A stretch of DNA of 64,000 nt from Branchiostoma floridae (taxonomy: Eukaryota > Chordata > Leptocardii > Amphioxiformes > Branchiostomatidae). The translations under genes were made by a program, and so were the position numbers. The notes beneath the pieces are model-generated. The model had not been told where the DNA came from. It saw nothing but the letters and a program-made list of their open reading frames with translations, and made no database searches. Shown piece by piece: positions 28,901 to 43,900 of this stretch. How positions within the stretch are numbered: position 1 is the first letter of the stretch; each line of letters begins with the position of its first letter. The stretch is from positions 12,447,226-12,511,225 of the forward strand of contig NC_049985.1 of NCBI RefSeq assembly GCF_000003815.2, given 5' to 3'.

Positions 28901-31900
28901 GATATGCCACTCATGATGGTATGCATGTATATTGTGTCTCACTATGCTGTCCGTGGTACTGAACTTGGTGGTCCTGGTAGTTATGTTTTCTCCAGTAAGG
29001 AAAACAAATTGTTTTTGTTTTTTTTTCTTTCTTCTTCTGCCTGTAGCCTATCAGAGTTTAGGTTGGTTATTAGCTGTTATTGTAAATATGATCATTTTTT
29101 TTACTCGCACACAATACTGTAGGGTAAGCCTAATAGTAAAATATTGTATGCGTATAGCCTGACAAAAGGCTACCGGGAAAACATTCTTGATTTTTGCGAA
29201 AATAGTACTGCTTCTGCTGTCCATAGTACTGAATCTGATATTCATTGTTCTGATTCTGCTGTCCTTGGTACTTATCCTACTGTCGTTGATGCTAATTCTC
29301 CTGTCTATGGTACTGATTCTGCTGTCCTTGGTGCTGATTCTGCTGTCCTTGGTGCTGACTCTGCTGTCCTTGGTGCTGATTCTACTGTTCTTGGTACTGA
29401 TTCTGCTGTCCTTGGTGCTGATTCTGCTGTCCTTGGAGCTGATTCTGCTGTCCTTGGTGCTGATTCTGCTGTCCTTGGTGCTGATTCTGCTGTCCTTGGT
29501 GCTGATTCTGCTGTCCTTGGTACTGATTCTGCTGTCCTTGGTGCTGACTCTGCTGTCCTTGGTGCTGATTCTACTGTTCTTGGTGCTGATTGTGCTATCC
29601 TTGGTACTGATTCTGCTGTCCTTGGTGCTGATTCTGCTGTCCTTGGTGCTGATTCTGCTGTCTATGGTACTGTTTTGGTGTTCACTGTGGTTAAGGGATT
29701 ATTCTCCTGTTCTTGGTACCTGATTTGGTTGTCCTGGCATGTTAGTGATGATTTTGCTGTCCTTGGTACCAGCTTTGGTGTTCCCAGTGGTTTAGTAATG
29801 ACTCTCCTGTCAATGGTACTGATGTGGTGTATGTGCTTGCTAATGATATTTTTGCTTTTCATGGTAGTGATTTTGCCATCCACATTGCTGCTTCTGTGTA
29901 CTTCTGGTGGTGATGATTCTTTTGTCCTTGGTACTGATTAGGTACCCCTTTAGTACTGACTTGACTTTGACACCTCTGGCTTGGTATACACAATGCTGGC
30001 TTAGTGTCCATGGTGCTTATGTATGGTATTGAACTTTACTAAGTTCATCCCACAAGTACATTGACATTCCCTGTTCACCTCTGGTCCAGCCCAGCTGTGA
30101 TTGATTAGTCTGACAGATGCCTGTCTGACAGCACCGCATCAAAACTGATCAGTCTTAGCGCCAAGTTTGGGCAGTGGCATTAGTGCTCGGATTACGCCAA
30201 TCGATGTAGACCATCCCGTGTTATGACAGGCCGCCTCGTTTCTCCAGGCCAGGGGATTACGAACAAATGGTTGTCAAACGGCACACCACGAATACCATCG
30301 CAGTCTGTAGTGGCTTGATGTAGAGATAGCATGAGAGATGCAGCTACAAATCAACCTTTGTCCATAGCAAAGCTTGTATAGACAAATAGTGATGCCTTTT
30401 TTGATGNNNNNNNNNNNNNNNNNNNNNNNNNNNNNNNNNNNNNNNNNNNNNNNNNNNNNNNNNNNNNNNNNNNNNNNNNNNNNNNNNNNNNNNNNNNNNN
30501 NNNNNNTAAAAGTCAAAGAAAATAGCACTAGACTGATAGTTAAAAGATAATCTTGATGTGTAGGAGTACATGTAATTTTTCCTGCCTTTTGAGTTTAGAA
30601 GTTGAGTTATACTGTCTAGTCCAGATAAATGTGCATGATTATCCATGTGTAAATGTGCTGCAGGAAGATAAAGTTGCCTGGTTGTATCTATTGTCATAAA
30701 TTGAAGGTATGTTTCCACTTGTTAAAGGAGTCTTTTTATCCTTTGGAGAATATGTGTTGAGAGGCAAAAAGAGTAATCAACTGATGATTTACAAGTGGCA
30801 TTGAACAGATCTCTTACACTGCTCACAGCAAACCATAATTTAGGCAATATCAGGCATGAGATGTTGTCAATGTAAGCTCTTTTTTGGTAATCTTGTTCTA
30901 TGCCTGTGCTTGTACTGAACTTCATTGGCTTTCCAACCCCTGGTAGAAGACAGAAGATGTATATAAGAGTTATGTTCTTTCAGTTTTGTATGGCTTTGTT
31001 TGCTTTCGATAACATGTTGGACAACATTATTTGGTTAAGGATGAAGAATGCTATCAAAGATGTATGAAATTTGAAAATGTGTCATTTTACATTTACATGA
31101 AGGTGTAAGACAATAAGATTTCATGCCATTTCATGTACAAAACAAACTTACAGTTCTGAAAACTGCTACTGACGGTACGTAATGGAATGATGATAAAATC
31201 CATACTTCTTTCTTTGCTAGAAGCAGAATGGAAATGTGATGTTATGAGTTGTACTGATACTTGAGTCACTTCTGTGCCGCTATCCCCAGTAGTTATGAAC
31301 TAATACCACCCAACAAATCCCTGCCTATCCTGTTGTACCACTAGGGGGGAGGGGGGCGCATGATAGATGGGATATTTCATACCCGGCTGATCCTATGGCA
31401 GGTGGGATATTGCGGGTATAATCCAGGTGGGCCTCGGGGAGATTAGAGTTGGGAGGCCTTTAATTCAGGTGCAGGCCAAGTGGAACAGAATGGGGACTCA
31501 CATGTCATGCATTATTTCTGGGGCTGGAACTACCCACCTGCAAACTGCAATGTGATGAATGTTTCAAACTTGAATAACAATCTAACTGTATGTAATGAAC
31601 AATGTTGTAATGTTTGCACTATAGTAATAGTGTTAGAATTTTTGACAGCTCATTATTTTAACATCAACTCTCATAATTCCACTGGGTACCATAATACCAC
31701 CAGATCAAAGAAAACATTCGTTGTTATATTTACAGGTAACAGCTAAAAGGTATCTCCATCTTTGACAGGAAAAGGAAGTGAGCTCAGGATTGTGTGATCT
31801 GATATATAGTGTAGTGCAAGTATTTGTAGGATGATTGTCAACATTATGCAGGGTACAGGGAAATAGATAGTAGGAGAAGGCACGTTTTGAAGTGACCATA

Positions 31901-34900
31901 AAAAGAGATGAGACAAGAAATCATACCAAGAACTCCACACCTAAAAGCCTGTAGGGACATGCCAGAATGCTCTCTAGATCTTTGATATGGTATGACTGAT
32001 GGAGCCTTGTAACTTAACAGGCTGGAACTGAAACCTAGCAGCAGCGAGGATCGAGATTTATCATGTATCGTGGTGAACACTTCGCTCCGTTTCTTTTCCC
32101 TTATGAGTGTTCCAGAAATTTGAGCAATGTCTATCATGTCTTAGTAATAAATCTATTGTGTGATCCAACCCGCTGCATTCAGCTTAATTGCGTAGGTGTG
32201 GCCAGATGGCATACTGTGTAGATCCAATTTATGGAGATATTGTTCTCTCTCTGAGAACTACAGCAGATTCACGCTTGTCCAGGCTGTGAGATATAATGGT
32301 TTATTTGGCAAACTTTACATGTCATACGGTTCACAGCCTTGCGGCTGAATTGGCATAGTAACATCACATTCAATACAGTTGATACAATATAAACGATAAA
32401 GTTCCTAGCACAACAAGCAATGTTTAAAATATTTATAAAATACGCAATTAAAGACTATACTATCAAATTTGATCTTTTTAAAAGAGAAACAAATATATGA
32501 ATATGATATGAAATATCTCCTTTGGGGATTGAGACTCTTGACATAGCAGAAAGAAATAGGCACTCGTACAAAATGCAAGGCTCCCAAATGCAAGGCTACA
32601 CAGTTCACAGTATGCTACACAGGTCTATCCCGTGAAATATTTACAACTTGTACCAATTCTTTAACCAAAGGTCAAGAAAAGCCATAAATGAGTTTGACTG
32701 TTCTGCCCCAACTCTGATGGCCTCCACTGGCTTTTAAATGTCAACTTTGTGTAACAACATTTTAAGCCTTTGATACATTGATCATATTATCTATTGCAAC
32801 AGCCTCAAGAACCAAGACTTTCATTTTGAGTTTGCATCACTGATGGGATTTTTTCAGCAGTGAAATTTTGTTTGGAAGACTATACGGTACACTCTATAAG
32901 ATTACATGACTCAAGATTGCCTTGCTGAAATATGGCGGACAGTCATGCATGGAAAGGATGTCACGGAGGTTTGGCCCATGACCCAAGTCCCATGTATAAA
33001 GCCAGTGAGACTTATAGATCAAGCTACATTGGGATGTTCGTCATGTCCTGGCTGCATGTTGATGCTAATAGACCTTTAGTTTTGGGGTGGAAGGTACATT
33101 TGTAGAGCAAAAAAGCTAGAGCATTGAAGCCAAGTGTTTCCTTGATATGTTGCTGGGCAAACATATTCAACCTTCAATACTTAACATGAAATCTTTTGCT
33201 TCATATCTCTATTATACAAGCAAGTTCAGGGGTTAGGTTTTTGTTTTTCTTTCTACAATATATCATTTATAACAATAGCTCTACATCTTTTAAGTCTACC
33301 AAGAGAAGCTTTCAGCCATCTTGAAGCTACATTGCACTTCTACTAGCTACCTGAAAAAACATCAAGGCTCACCTCAATGGAAATAAAGCATTGAGGATGA
33401 CTGCTTTGCTACCTTTACCTATTCCTGTTTGCAAGAAGTAGATATGAAATAGTGTTTACTTTTATATAACTTTCAAGTAGTTCAGCTTTCATGTATCATT
33501 ATTTGACCAGCACTTTTTGTGTAAAACTTCACACCTGCATTCTATAAATCATTACATTATACATTGTCTACTTGCACCTGGTGCTGTTGGCTTTTACTGC
33601 CCTGAAACATTACTCTAACATGTTCCTAACGTAAGTAATCTAACAGTGTTAAATCATTCTGGAGAACCTCTAATCTTAGTGCCCAGTCCCTGTACATTAT
33701 CCATCCATCAAGGCTAGAACCCCATGCATTAGGCTCCACAATGTTTTTTCTTGGTTCACTAACATTTCTAACAGGGGGTGCCCTAAGATGATATGTACCC
33801 TAAGATGGCACAGATTTTTTGCTGATCTTATTATGCAGCAAGTACGCATGTTTGTTGCCACTGACAATGCGGATTAGAAAGGTAAATAAATGGTTTTAGC
33901 CAAGGTACGGATTTTCCCCTCAGACTTTTGTTTTCTTCATGATTTTCCAGTCAAACATACTAGTAAGTCTTTTTGACCTGACAACCAACAGATCAAATTT
34001 GTGTGGCTTTAGGTATCAGGAATACAGCTGGGTCTGTATGGTTGATACCAATCTGGCCAAATTGTGCTGAGACTTCTGCACAAGCTGACAGGTAACATTT
34101 GACCTCTGTGCAATAGCGTAAGGTGGCAAGATGGAACACTGCCACGGAAGGAAGCAGAAAGGGTCGCCAACCTCTTGACTCCAAAATGGACCCTCTATAA
34201 AACACCCGTGGCCTCAGAGCGTTGTATATCATCAGTGAACTGTATAAGTGTAAGGGCCTCAAAATGACGTCCTGTGGCATTCATGGGGCTGGGGTTGGAA
34301 TGGATTTAGAATGTCAGATCACTTGATTTCCGTATGAGCTGTTAACATTTGACAGTTTAAAATCTAAAAAGTAAATTTGTATGAACATTCTATGCATGTA
34401 AGACCAATGTAAAAGATACACAGATTTTGTGGCCCAATGGTCAGAAACTACATTAGATTCCCAGGAGTTTTCCATGTGATTTTTCACACTTTAAAGATTG
34501 ATGATAAAAGTGCTTCTCACAGATCATGCCTTCAATACTCAATCTGTCCATTGGCCAATCAGATCATTGTTTGGGATGCAGCTGTTTGAACCAATAGTTT
34601 TCCTTGTCACAGTTAATAAATGTTTTCAATACCTGCTTGATTTTTTATCCTTTGGGCCTATCAGATTGTTTGGTACATCAAGATACTTCAAGATCATTTC
34701 AACTTTAAACCAATAGCATTGCTTGTCACAGTCTACCATACTTGTCCTTTGATCCAATCAGATTGTTTATTACAAAATCAGGATGTTATCAAACCTCTCT
34801 GAAATCTTCAATAAAATGACCTTTATTTCAACCTACAATCAACAACCACAGGTGGTTATTTGAATTGACAGCCGTTAGATCATATCCTGACTGTATTATG

Positions 34901-37900
34901 TGCAGCTATGCCCTGCACTTGGCATTGATGGATTGCTCCCAGGTTATTGGTTGACAATGTAAACCATTTAGATTACACTCTTGCCTTATATGGACGTGCA
35001 TTGCATTAAAAGTTACGAGGATGTAGCATTTCATAGTTTGAAACCAACCAGAGTGTGAAATGCCACTAAAATCTCACCAGGCCCTAGTAATAATTCTGGA
35101 CAAGAGTTAACCAAATGGTCATGCGATACCTATCACAATATCAGGTTGTAAAGTAGTGCAATTTTGGTTTTATAGAATCACGTTTGCTCACTTGTAGTCG
35201 TCTCCTTTTGTGTCTTGTAAAAATTTTGAGCCACGAACAGCATAATAACATATGACATCTTTTGTTACAGACTGAACAAGAATATGTAAATAGAATTGCT
35301 GAGATGGTCAAAGAAAGGTAAGTCCACCAACATTTTGTTAACTTCCGAATTATCCTAAAACCAAAATTTAACGATAAACTATGGATAATATTTTGCACTA
35401 TGGTATTGGTATGTTATCTATTTATCATGCATATAGCTTGACTATGAATGGACATTAAGTTGAAAACAAGCAAAAAAAAATGTTGATGTTGGTCATATTG
35501 TATGGCTGTTACAGTATTGCCCATGGAACCAACCAAAAGACTCATCTTTGGAACCACTCCAGTTTGGTGACTTTGTAGATTTTCATTGAATTATATACCA
35601 GACAAACACTTAAAGTACATGTGTGTTATGGTCTTTCCCTTAGTATGAGAACGGGGGAATTTTTTTACATCCCTTTTATTCAAAACATGTCATTAACTCC
35701 CTCCCCAAGGTTACTAACTAGAGACTTAGTGTTCCTTGATATATTGACAGTCATTTACCTATAATGTTATTCCAGCTACAAGGCTCCTATTGAGTCAGGG
35801 TTGTTGGAGATCATCTCCCCACCAGCTGGTTTCTACCCAGACCTGGACTCCCTCAAAGAGACCTTCGGAGACCCCAAAGAAAGAGTCAAGTACGTAAACA
35901 ACATTCCTGCATAAAGTTTTGTGATCAGTAGAGATAGTGGTCAGCTTTTCTTATGGGTATGGTGACGGCTATCTTTGCAACGCACACCTTTTCTTTCATG
36001 TGTGCATAGAACAGTGATTACTGACCCTATTTGGACCAGGAGGTTAGGAATTTGAATCCCAGCTGTTGTCGCTCTCCTGGAAAGAGCTGTAATCAAACAT
36101 TTCAAAAAGAGCTAGGGGAATTTCCTTGGTTTAATGAACCTGTAAATACTGCACATAGAGTCTGTCTTCTCTGTCATGACAGTGAATGAATAGCTATTCA
36201 GGGAGCTAAACTGGTTCCAGATCACTTTTACAGTAAATGGCCCATGAAGGGTTTCAAATGGCATCTATTTTAAGGACAGCAACTAAGATGCCTGACATAG
36301 ATATATCCTAGTTGTTTGTTGTATAAAGAAGCTTTCTTGGTGACAGAACAAAGTCTTGTCAAGTGGCTAGTCTAAGGAATGATGTCTTTGTATCTGTCCC
36401 TGGTGCTGAATGTCTTAGAACTGTTAGTTTGATCGCTTTATTATTTTCGTTGAATTGTGTATAAAGCTTACTAGAACCAATATTCTTCATTAACTGCATA
36501 CAATATATCAAGACATTCTTCATTAAATTCTTTGATTGTTGTGATAACCTTTCCCCTTTGACCCTGCAGGTGGAGGACGAAGCAGAACTTGGATTTCTCT
36601 TTCCTAATGATGTACTGTCAACCAAAAGGGCAGTTCTATGTCCAGGTCAGAGCATTCTTCCTGATTTGTTACAAATTTGTTATAACAAGTCTTATTAGAT
36701 CATACACAACTAAGCAAAAGTCATGGCACACATCTTTACAAAAACACGACACAGTAATATATATGCATGCAAGAGGGCTAAAAGGGTGACCTAGATATAC
36801 CTTCAATTACCTACTTGCTCTACCATTACAAATGGTTGCTATATATGGATACATTTGTAGCTGCTTCCGTGGCATAAAAAGTAAGATAATTTAGAGGTCA
36901 TAGCTTTCTTTGCGTTTGCACAACTATAAAGGAAATATGGTACAGTACAGGCACTGTAATTGCTGGCCTTTTATCTGTATTCAAACTAAAGAAGTAGTTA
37001 ACTTCAGATTTATAATGGCTTTGATGCCCCCTTGGAGTTTTTTTTACATACAACACAAATATTTTCTCAATACAAAATAAGCATATGTGGTATTGCCCCC
37101 TGTTGTCCCTTGCTGATGGCTTCACAGAAATGTTGTGTTTTTGTTCTACAGTTGGAAGATGACGTCATCGGCAAGCCAGGCTACATATCAACCATGAAAA
37201 ACTTTGCTTTGCAACAGAAAACTGAAGAGTGGATGATACTGGAGTTCTCACAACTTGGCTTTATCGGTGAGTCCTCAAAACATTAAACATTAAACAATGT
37301 ACACCCTCACACAGCTCTTGCCTAGAGGCCTTAGTTTAGCATCCAGTTTGAATTTTGGTCCTGGTCCAACATGTATGTGACATTGATTTATTACCATGCA
37401 ACAACCTTTCAACTGAATATCATAATGCTAGAGGGTTCATGTAGTGGTCTTCATGTTACAGTCTTTCCTTATGATGTGACTTTAAAATGTCATTGTTGAC
37501 ATTGTTACAATGGGGAAAAATATGGCCCGTACTAAATGCTATAAATGTTAAATCACTGCCTTGCATTTTATGGTTTGAATTCTATAAGTTGACGCACTGG
37601 ACTCGAGACTAGCTACCAATGTTGTTACAAAACGTAGGCGATAAATGTTGTGTGCTGAATGTAGATTTTTTAAATGTTCCAATTCTAAATCAAATCAAAT
37701 CAAATAGAGCAATGTTCAAGCTGTGGGAGTGGGAGTATCATTCCTTGTTTAACAGTTACCATATTTTATTACCCTTTTTGTGTGCAGGTAAACTGTTCAA
37801 GTCCTCCGACCTGAGTTTGGTTGTCGAGTTCTTCCTCATGTTCCATAAAGACAAGCCCATTGACTGGCTGCTGGACCACATATTTTTTGTAAAAGCCTGC

Positions 37901-40900
37901 CATCCAGAAAAAGATAATGTGAGTATATCATGATACCTTTTATGTCATACCTCAGCCGTGGTAACATTTACGAGTGTTCCGGCCTGTATTTTACAGTATC
38001 TCATTGGCTTCAGCACCAGTACTTATCCAAAGCATAATTCTAATTGTACTATGGACGCGCCGCTGTTAAAAATTCAAATACCAGATTTGGACGTTGGAAT
38101 TGATGTTGAAGTTCTTGCAAATTGTCTGTTTGGGGACACCAGATTATCTCAACTTCTGGCACATTCTACTTTGAAAAATATGTTTTTTGGGATGCAGGTT
38201 CACATACAAGTCATGTGAATACACCCACCTGCACATAGATGTGCATATACCCACCTACACATACATGTGTATACACCCAGTACAGGGCTGCTGCATATAA
38301 ACCTGTATGACAAATGTGGTCTGCCCCTTATACAACACTTAGCCATTATGCCTGGTACATTGAAGACTGACAAATGGTAAGCAGTACCTGTTGAATCACT
38401 GCTGAATAATGACCAGTTTTCTCTCTGTCTTATTGATTGCTGGCACCTCTCCAGCCTGATCCATACTTAAGCAGCTTTACATGGATGGAATATGAAGGCA
38501 ACTGCTCCAACACCAGAAGAATGTCTGAATGACAAACTTCATTTGGCATAGAACATAGATTTTCTTTGTTATCTGTAGTGTACAGTAACAGATCTAAAAA
38601 CATCGTAGACAGTACAAAAGAAGTATTGTTAACTTTGTGATTAGAAGTTGCTTTATCATTTTTCTTTATGTTGTTCTTTCTTTCAGAAACACTGTGATAG
38701 AATGAAAAGTGCGCTAAGGGTACGCTTCAAGCCCTCACTATTCCAGCACATAGGGACATTTTCTTCATTAAAGGGAAAAATACAAAAGCTAAAAGTGAGT
38801 ATGGCTTTTCTTTCCATTCCAGATGGTGCTGTAGTCCTTTCATTGTCAACTTGATATATGTACATGTATAATTGGACCCAAAATCTATGGTACAAATCGT
38901 TTAACAAATTTTTTTCAGTAGCGTTGGAAATATATGTCTTTCGTCACATTAAACATCATGCCAATCTAGATATTGTTGACATTATGATGTTCATATCTAA
39001 AACCCACTGGCTTTTCATACAGCTTAGAATATCATTAGGAGGTCTTAAGAGCTTTCTCGACAGATCTAACTTGAAAAAATAGCATCTTTCATACAAACCT
39101 TATAAAACATTGACTTGCAGGAACCAATAGATACAAAGTCACTGAAGAATGACAGCTTTGGCTAGAAGCATTCTTGTGGTATCAGATTGCTTCTTTCAAG
39201 GCTATAAGGGCATACATATAGCCCAAGGCTTCTGGGAAGGGTGGAGGCTCTGCACTAGATATGGAGCCACTATACATATCAAGGAAAGGGCATGAAATAC
39301 AGTATCAAAGGGTTAAAATTTCAGTTGGAGTGCTTTGTTTGATGTTCACTGCTTGAAAGATTGTCTAGAGCAGGGCTCTAGCCAGCGTCCGTTTTTCCGT
39401 CAATTGACGGAAATGTGCTGCGTCTGACGGAAAAATTTTAAAACCAATCCGTCAACCTTGACGGACAAAAATCCTTGGTGGAAGCTACAGGTGCTTGGGG
39501 ACGCCGTCCACGGCCGTAAAAGCCACACACTGTTTGTTTTGCTATTGTTATGATTGTTGACAATGTGTGTCGGCGCCCTTTCGCATACGATAATCTCATT
39601 AAAACCTGTTTTTCAAGGTCTCAGTTCAGTCTTTCTAATTAATTTTCGCGGTTTTCGCGACGATTGTAATTGGCTGACGGAAAAAAAATTCGAGCTGGCT
39701 AAAGCCCTGGTCTAGAAACAGCTTAAGGGGCACTTTTACAATCAAAATGTATCTTGAAAAGTCCTGATCTGTCTGAATAAATAATGCACTGTTAGTCATG
39801 AGTGCTATTGTAAATGTTTTCAGAAGCAGTATGCAAAAAATGCATATCATTTTGAATTGTCATATATTGTACTTAAAATTTTTCCACAGCAAACAAACAT
39901 TTTATTGAAATGAAAATGACATTAGTGTATTTTTCTTCTGACAAACATACATACATACATTCATACATACATACACATGTCCACAACACAATTGCATCCA
40001 TTTCGCTCTTTAATATGTCACCTAAACCAGCTTACTGGTGGCAGAATACTCAACAACATTACATTTACTCCTTCCAGGATAAAGACTTTGGGAAGCAGCC
40101 CCTCCACAGAGCACACACCAACCCCCCAGCAGATGTGTCCACAACGCTGGAGGTCTACCAGAAGTACACCTTAGAGAAGTGCTACATGGGAGAGAACTTC
40201 TTCTGGGGGCTTACACCAACCAAGGGGGACACCATTGTGTTCTCCTTCCACAGTCCCATAGCCATAGAAAAGTAAGGACATTCTAGCAGAGAATGTAGTA
40301 TGTATCTTCTGAGGTAAACTTTGAAGTTGCAATGGCTTGCGTAGATAATTGGACCTGAAAAACTGCATTGGAATTGTTGGTGTCATTTCAGAGGGCTGTC
40401 CCTTCTGTGCATGTACAGTTTATATCGTACAGAATGCCATCATTGCCATATGATATAATCAGTCATGTCACAACAGACACTTGGCTTCAAGAGATTTTTA
40501 CACTTCCAGATTTAATTTTTGCCTGAAAACACTAGCTAATATGTAGTTTGTCTATGTGCTATTTCATAGGATGATGTTGAGAAATATATCACCGCCTACA
40601 ACCAAGGAGATATGTACAATACATTACAAGTTCAACCTGTTATTAATGCAGAGTATGGCAAAACAATTCAATTTTGGATCAGAATATTCAAAGAGAACTC
40701 TTGCAATTGACCAGATGCTACCCCTTGACCAGAATATTATAGTCACTTGTTTTACATGGTACTGTAATCATTTAAGATAATGTTTACAGTACCATGTCAA
40801 ACAAGTGACTATGATATTTCACATATCAATCTTGATCTAGATCTGGACATTGATGTGATGTGATCTCGACATTTCAGATACAAGTTTTCCAGCGGTAACA

Positions 40901-43900
40901 CAGAACACCCTGGGGACAAGCTCATCAACACAACGGTCGATGTTCTACCAGAAAATCACGAGCAGAAAGAGGGCGGAATCTTACAGGACAACAAAGAAGA
41001 CAACACAAAAACTGGGATGATTAGATTAGATGATGGATTCGTACAGGTACATATAGTCAATTTCAAAGTACAATGGTTTCATGGTAGGATGCCAGCAATT
41101 TTCAGTTAATATATGGAATGGTTGTGATAGTCATGCTGCAGTGCTTTGAAAATCTACAAGGTGGCTCTCTTGTAAGGTGGATTTAGTCCCTTATGACGTA
41201 TGAAATTATGACTGTTCATAATAGCAAACCATACTGTAAGATAAATTCTAACTTTTGCAGTAGTCTTCCTATGTTAATGAATTACATAACATAAAAATGG
41301 GAGAATGAAAACGGGAGATGATATTTTCATCCATTGCTATGTTTTGACTGATTTTCCCCACCAGATTGGCCAGTTCAATGCGGCAGGAGTAGCGGAGGGG
41401 GAGCCTGACAGAAGTATCGGCAGAGTGAGGCAGCTCAGACTGAGGTGTCTGTCCGATGGGAAGGCCTGGGTCATCCTCAGTGAGGTCAGCAACTTCTTAG
41501 TACTTAGGCCACACCAATTTAATATGTTGGTTTTCAGATTTCAGAAAATGCCAAAAAAATTCCTAACTGGAAAAACATATTGAAAACAAAGCCAGAGGAC
41601 TAGGTTCATGCCTTGATTTTGCCTTGAATACTGTCTTATTCAAGTTTTTCATCCCTGCCCATTGCTTTTATGATGACCACTTAATGTATTTCCACTTTTA
41701 AAAATCTGAGAACAAACAATTCAAATTGGTGTGGCCTTGCAGAAATTGATCTAATCATTACCTTCATCCTTCTTGCTTTTCAAGCAATTTGTATCTGTGT
41801 TGTATAACTCAGAAAAGATGTTTTTCTACCTTAGGTCACAGTTTACCTTGTCTTAGATCTTGACCTGCAGCTCTACTGAAACATCTATATTCCATATTGT
41901 CAACTATGCCTTGTGTCCATGTGTGCATTACATCTATCATCTTGTGACCTCCAAGAATAGATACCCAACATTGTAGTCTACAGGTACTTTCACTGTACAT
42001 TCTTTCACACATCATCAGCCAAAAGTCCCTGTCATTGTACTTACATCATGCAACCTCACACACTCCTGCTAGATGGCAAAAATATGTAACTCTGTATATA
42101 TTGCAAAACATCCAAAGTTATGCCACGACTATTTTAAAGCAAACATAGTGTGAGGTCTCTGACATAGAAAACAGTTATATTAGAATTTCCTACTGGTAGA
42201 TTATGATATCTAAATGTTATTTAGGACTGATGGTTGCAGAGGGCATGTTGCCTAAAGTACATCATAGTGATTTCTACTCAGCATCCATCCTCAGGTTACA
42301 ATGTCTACATTTGCCGGTCTTGGCTAGGATTGTTCTCCCAGCATTTTGGTGTTGTTAAAATCACAAGAAATCTTCCTGGTTTCCTAAATCTGTAAGCAGG
42401 TTGACAATCACCCAAGTTAGACATCTATGATATGCCATCCAGATGTCACTGAGAACATCTGTATGATACCACTTACCAGTTTCAGAAAATATGATCGCTA
42501 TTTAACCTTAAACAAATGTGAGAGATGCATGTACCTGAAGACAAACAGTCAACTCTACCATTTTGTTTGTTGGCTTTTACGGCCAAGAAAAGAGCAAATT
42601 TACTAAATGATCATTTTCCATAATTTCTTAGAACACTCGTATTATTCATCTACACAACAATAAAAGCTCTACATTTGGAAATAATCTTAATATATGTTAA
42701 TCAAATTTATACATCTATAATGATTCTTAAGATAGAAATTTGAAAAGATGAGCTGCCAATGTTTGTTTAGATGTTGCATTTTCATGTACCATAGAATGTA
42801 TGTATATTCTCCACTGTAGCTTGCAGGCATGTACAATGAGTAAGACTTAGTGTACAGTACTATTTAGTTCCCCCCTTAGTTTTACAGAGAGAGCTGAATG
42901 TACTACTTCATGTATATAACAGACTCCCACTGTGTCAACTGCTAGTTCTATGCAGTGCTGTAAAATATGGCTGCTCCTCAGAAGCTTCTACAATCTTCAA
43001 GTTGAACATATTTGCATGGCAAATTATTATCAAATTACCTTTTTTGTCTGTATGTATTTGAACCACATGCTTTAATTACTGCCGAAGGGTTATATACTAG
43101 TAACTGGAAAATTGAACTTTTCACTGCTGATTGTCATGATCATAATCACTACATAATGTTGTTGTTTTTTCATAATGGGTAACATTACTCCGAGCATACA
43201 ATAGATCATACAATACCTCAACTTTTCACCTCTGAACCAACCTTGCCCCCACAAACATAACATTTTATATCTAGTTCAGCAACAATAGTGATGTTAGGTG
43301 AACAATTAGGGTTAAGCGACTGTCCCCTAGTTTTTTTTTTCATATTTATTTAATAGAATTATCAATTTGAACAACAGTAGAAAAGTTTACAACAAATATC
43401 TTTTTATGTATCACACTGTCACTTTTGGGAAGTGATAGAATAGTTTGTTTTTTTTTCTTTTTTTTATGTGGCATGTGCCCATAGTCAAACAGTTTGTATA
43501 TTGTTCAGTTAACCAAAAGCTGACTCTTGTAATTTCTGTTAGTTGTGATATGAACAATGTACAACAATTTGTAGCTTGTAAAGTAATCGCACACATGGCC
43601 ATAATCTCAGTATAAATCTCAAAAGATTTTTAGCTACCCATCATGTGGAAAATGAAAATGTGATACAGATAAGTCACCAGAAGTTAGTTTATATAGTTTG
43701 ACCTATAATTGATATACATGATGTATACTAGTGTGACTATGTTAGAACATGATAGCCATTATGCATATAATGCTAACTGATGGATATTTCAGTTCCAGAA
43801 ATTTTTTCACCAGATGAAACTATTTACGAATGTAAACTGATAATTCCATACAAGCAACATTGTGATAAGTGTTGTAGAAATGATTGAAACAATATGCAAT

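Larger units (their letters stand above)
26277..35270 (+). other. MGAT4 intron 4, about 9 kb
   Basis: It contains the 21-bp minisatellite (29205-29945), a cluster of homeodomain-like sites just after it, an N gap (30407) and a CCAAT-bearing repeat (34551). No exon can be supported elsewhere. A 137-codon minus-strand open frame at 27345-27758 shows no domain or splice context. Confidence 0.6.

Noticed and set aside
29144-29941. 265- and 178-codon open frames on the plus strand
   Set aside because: Both run through the 21-bp minisatellite. A stop-free unit of length divisible by three stays open without selection, and neither frame has flanking splice partners or domains.
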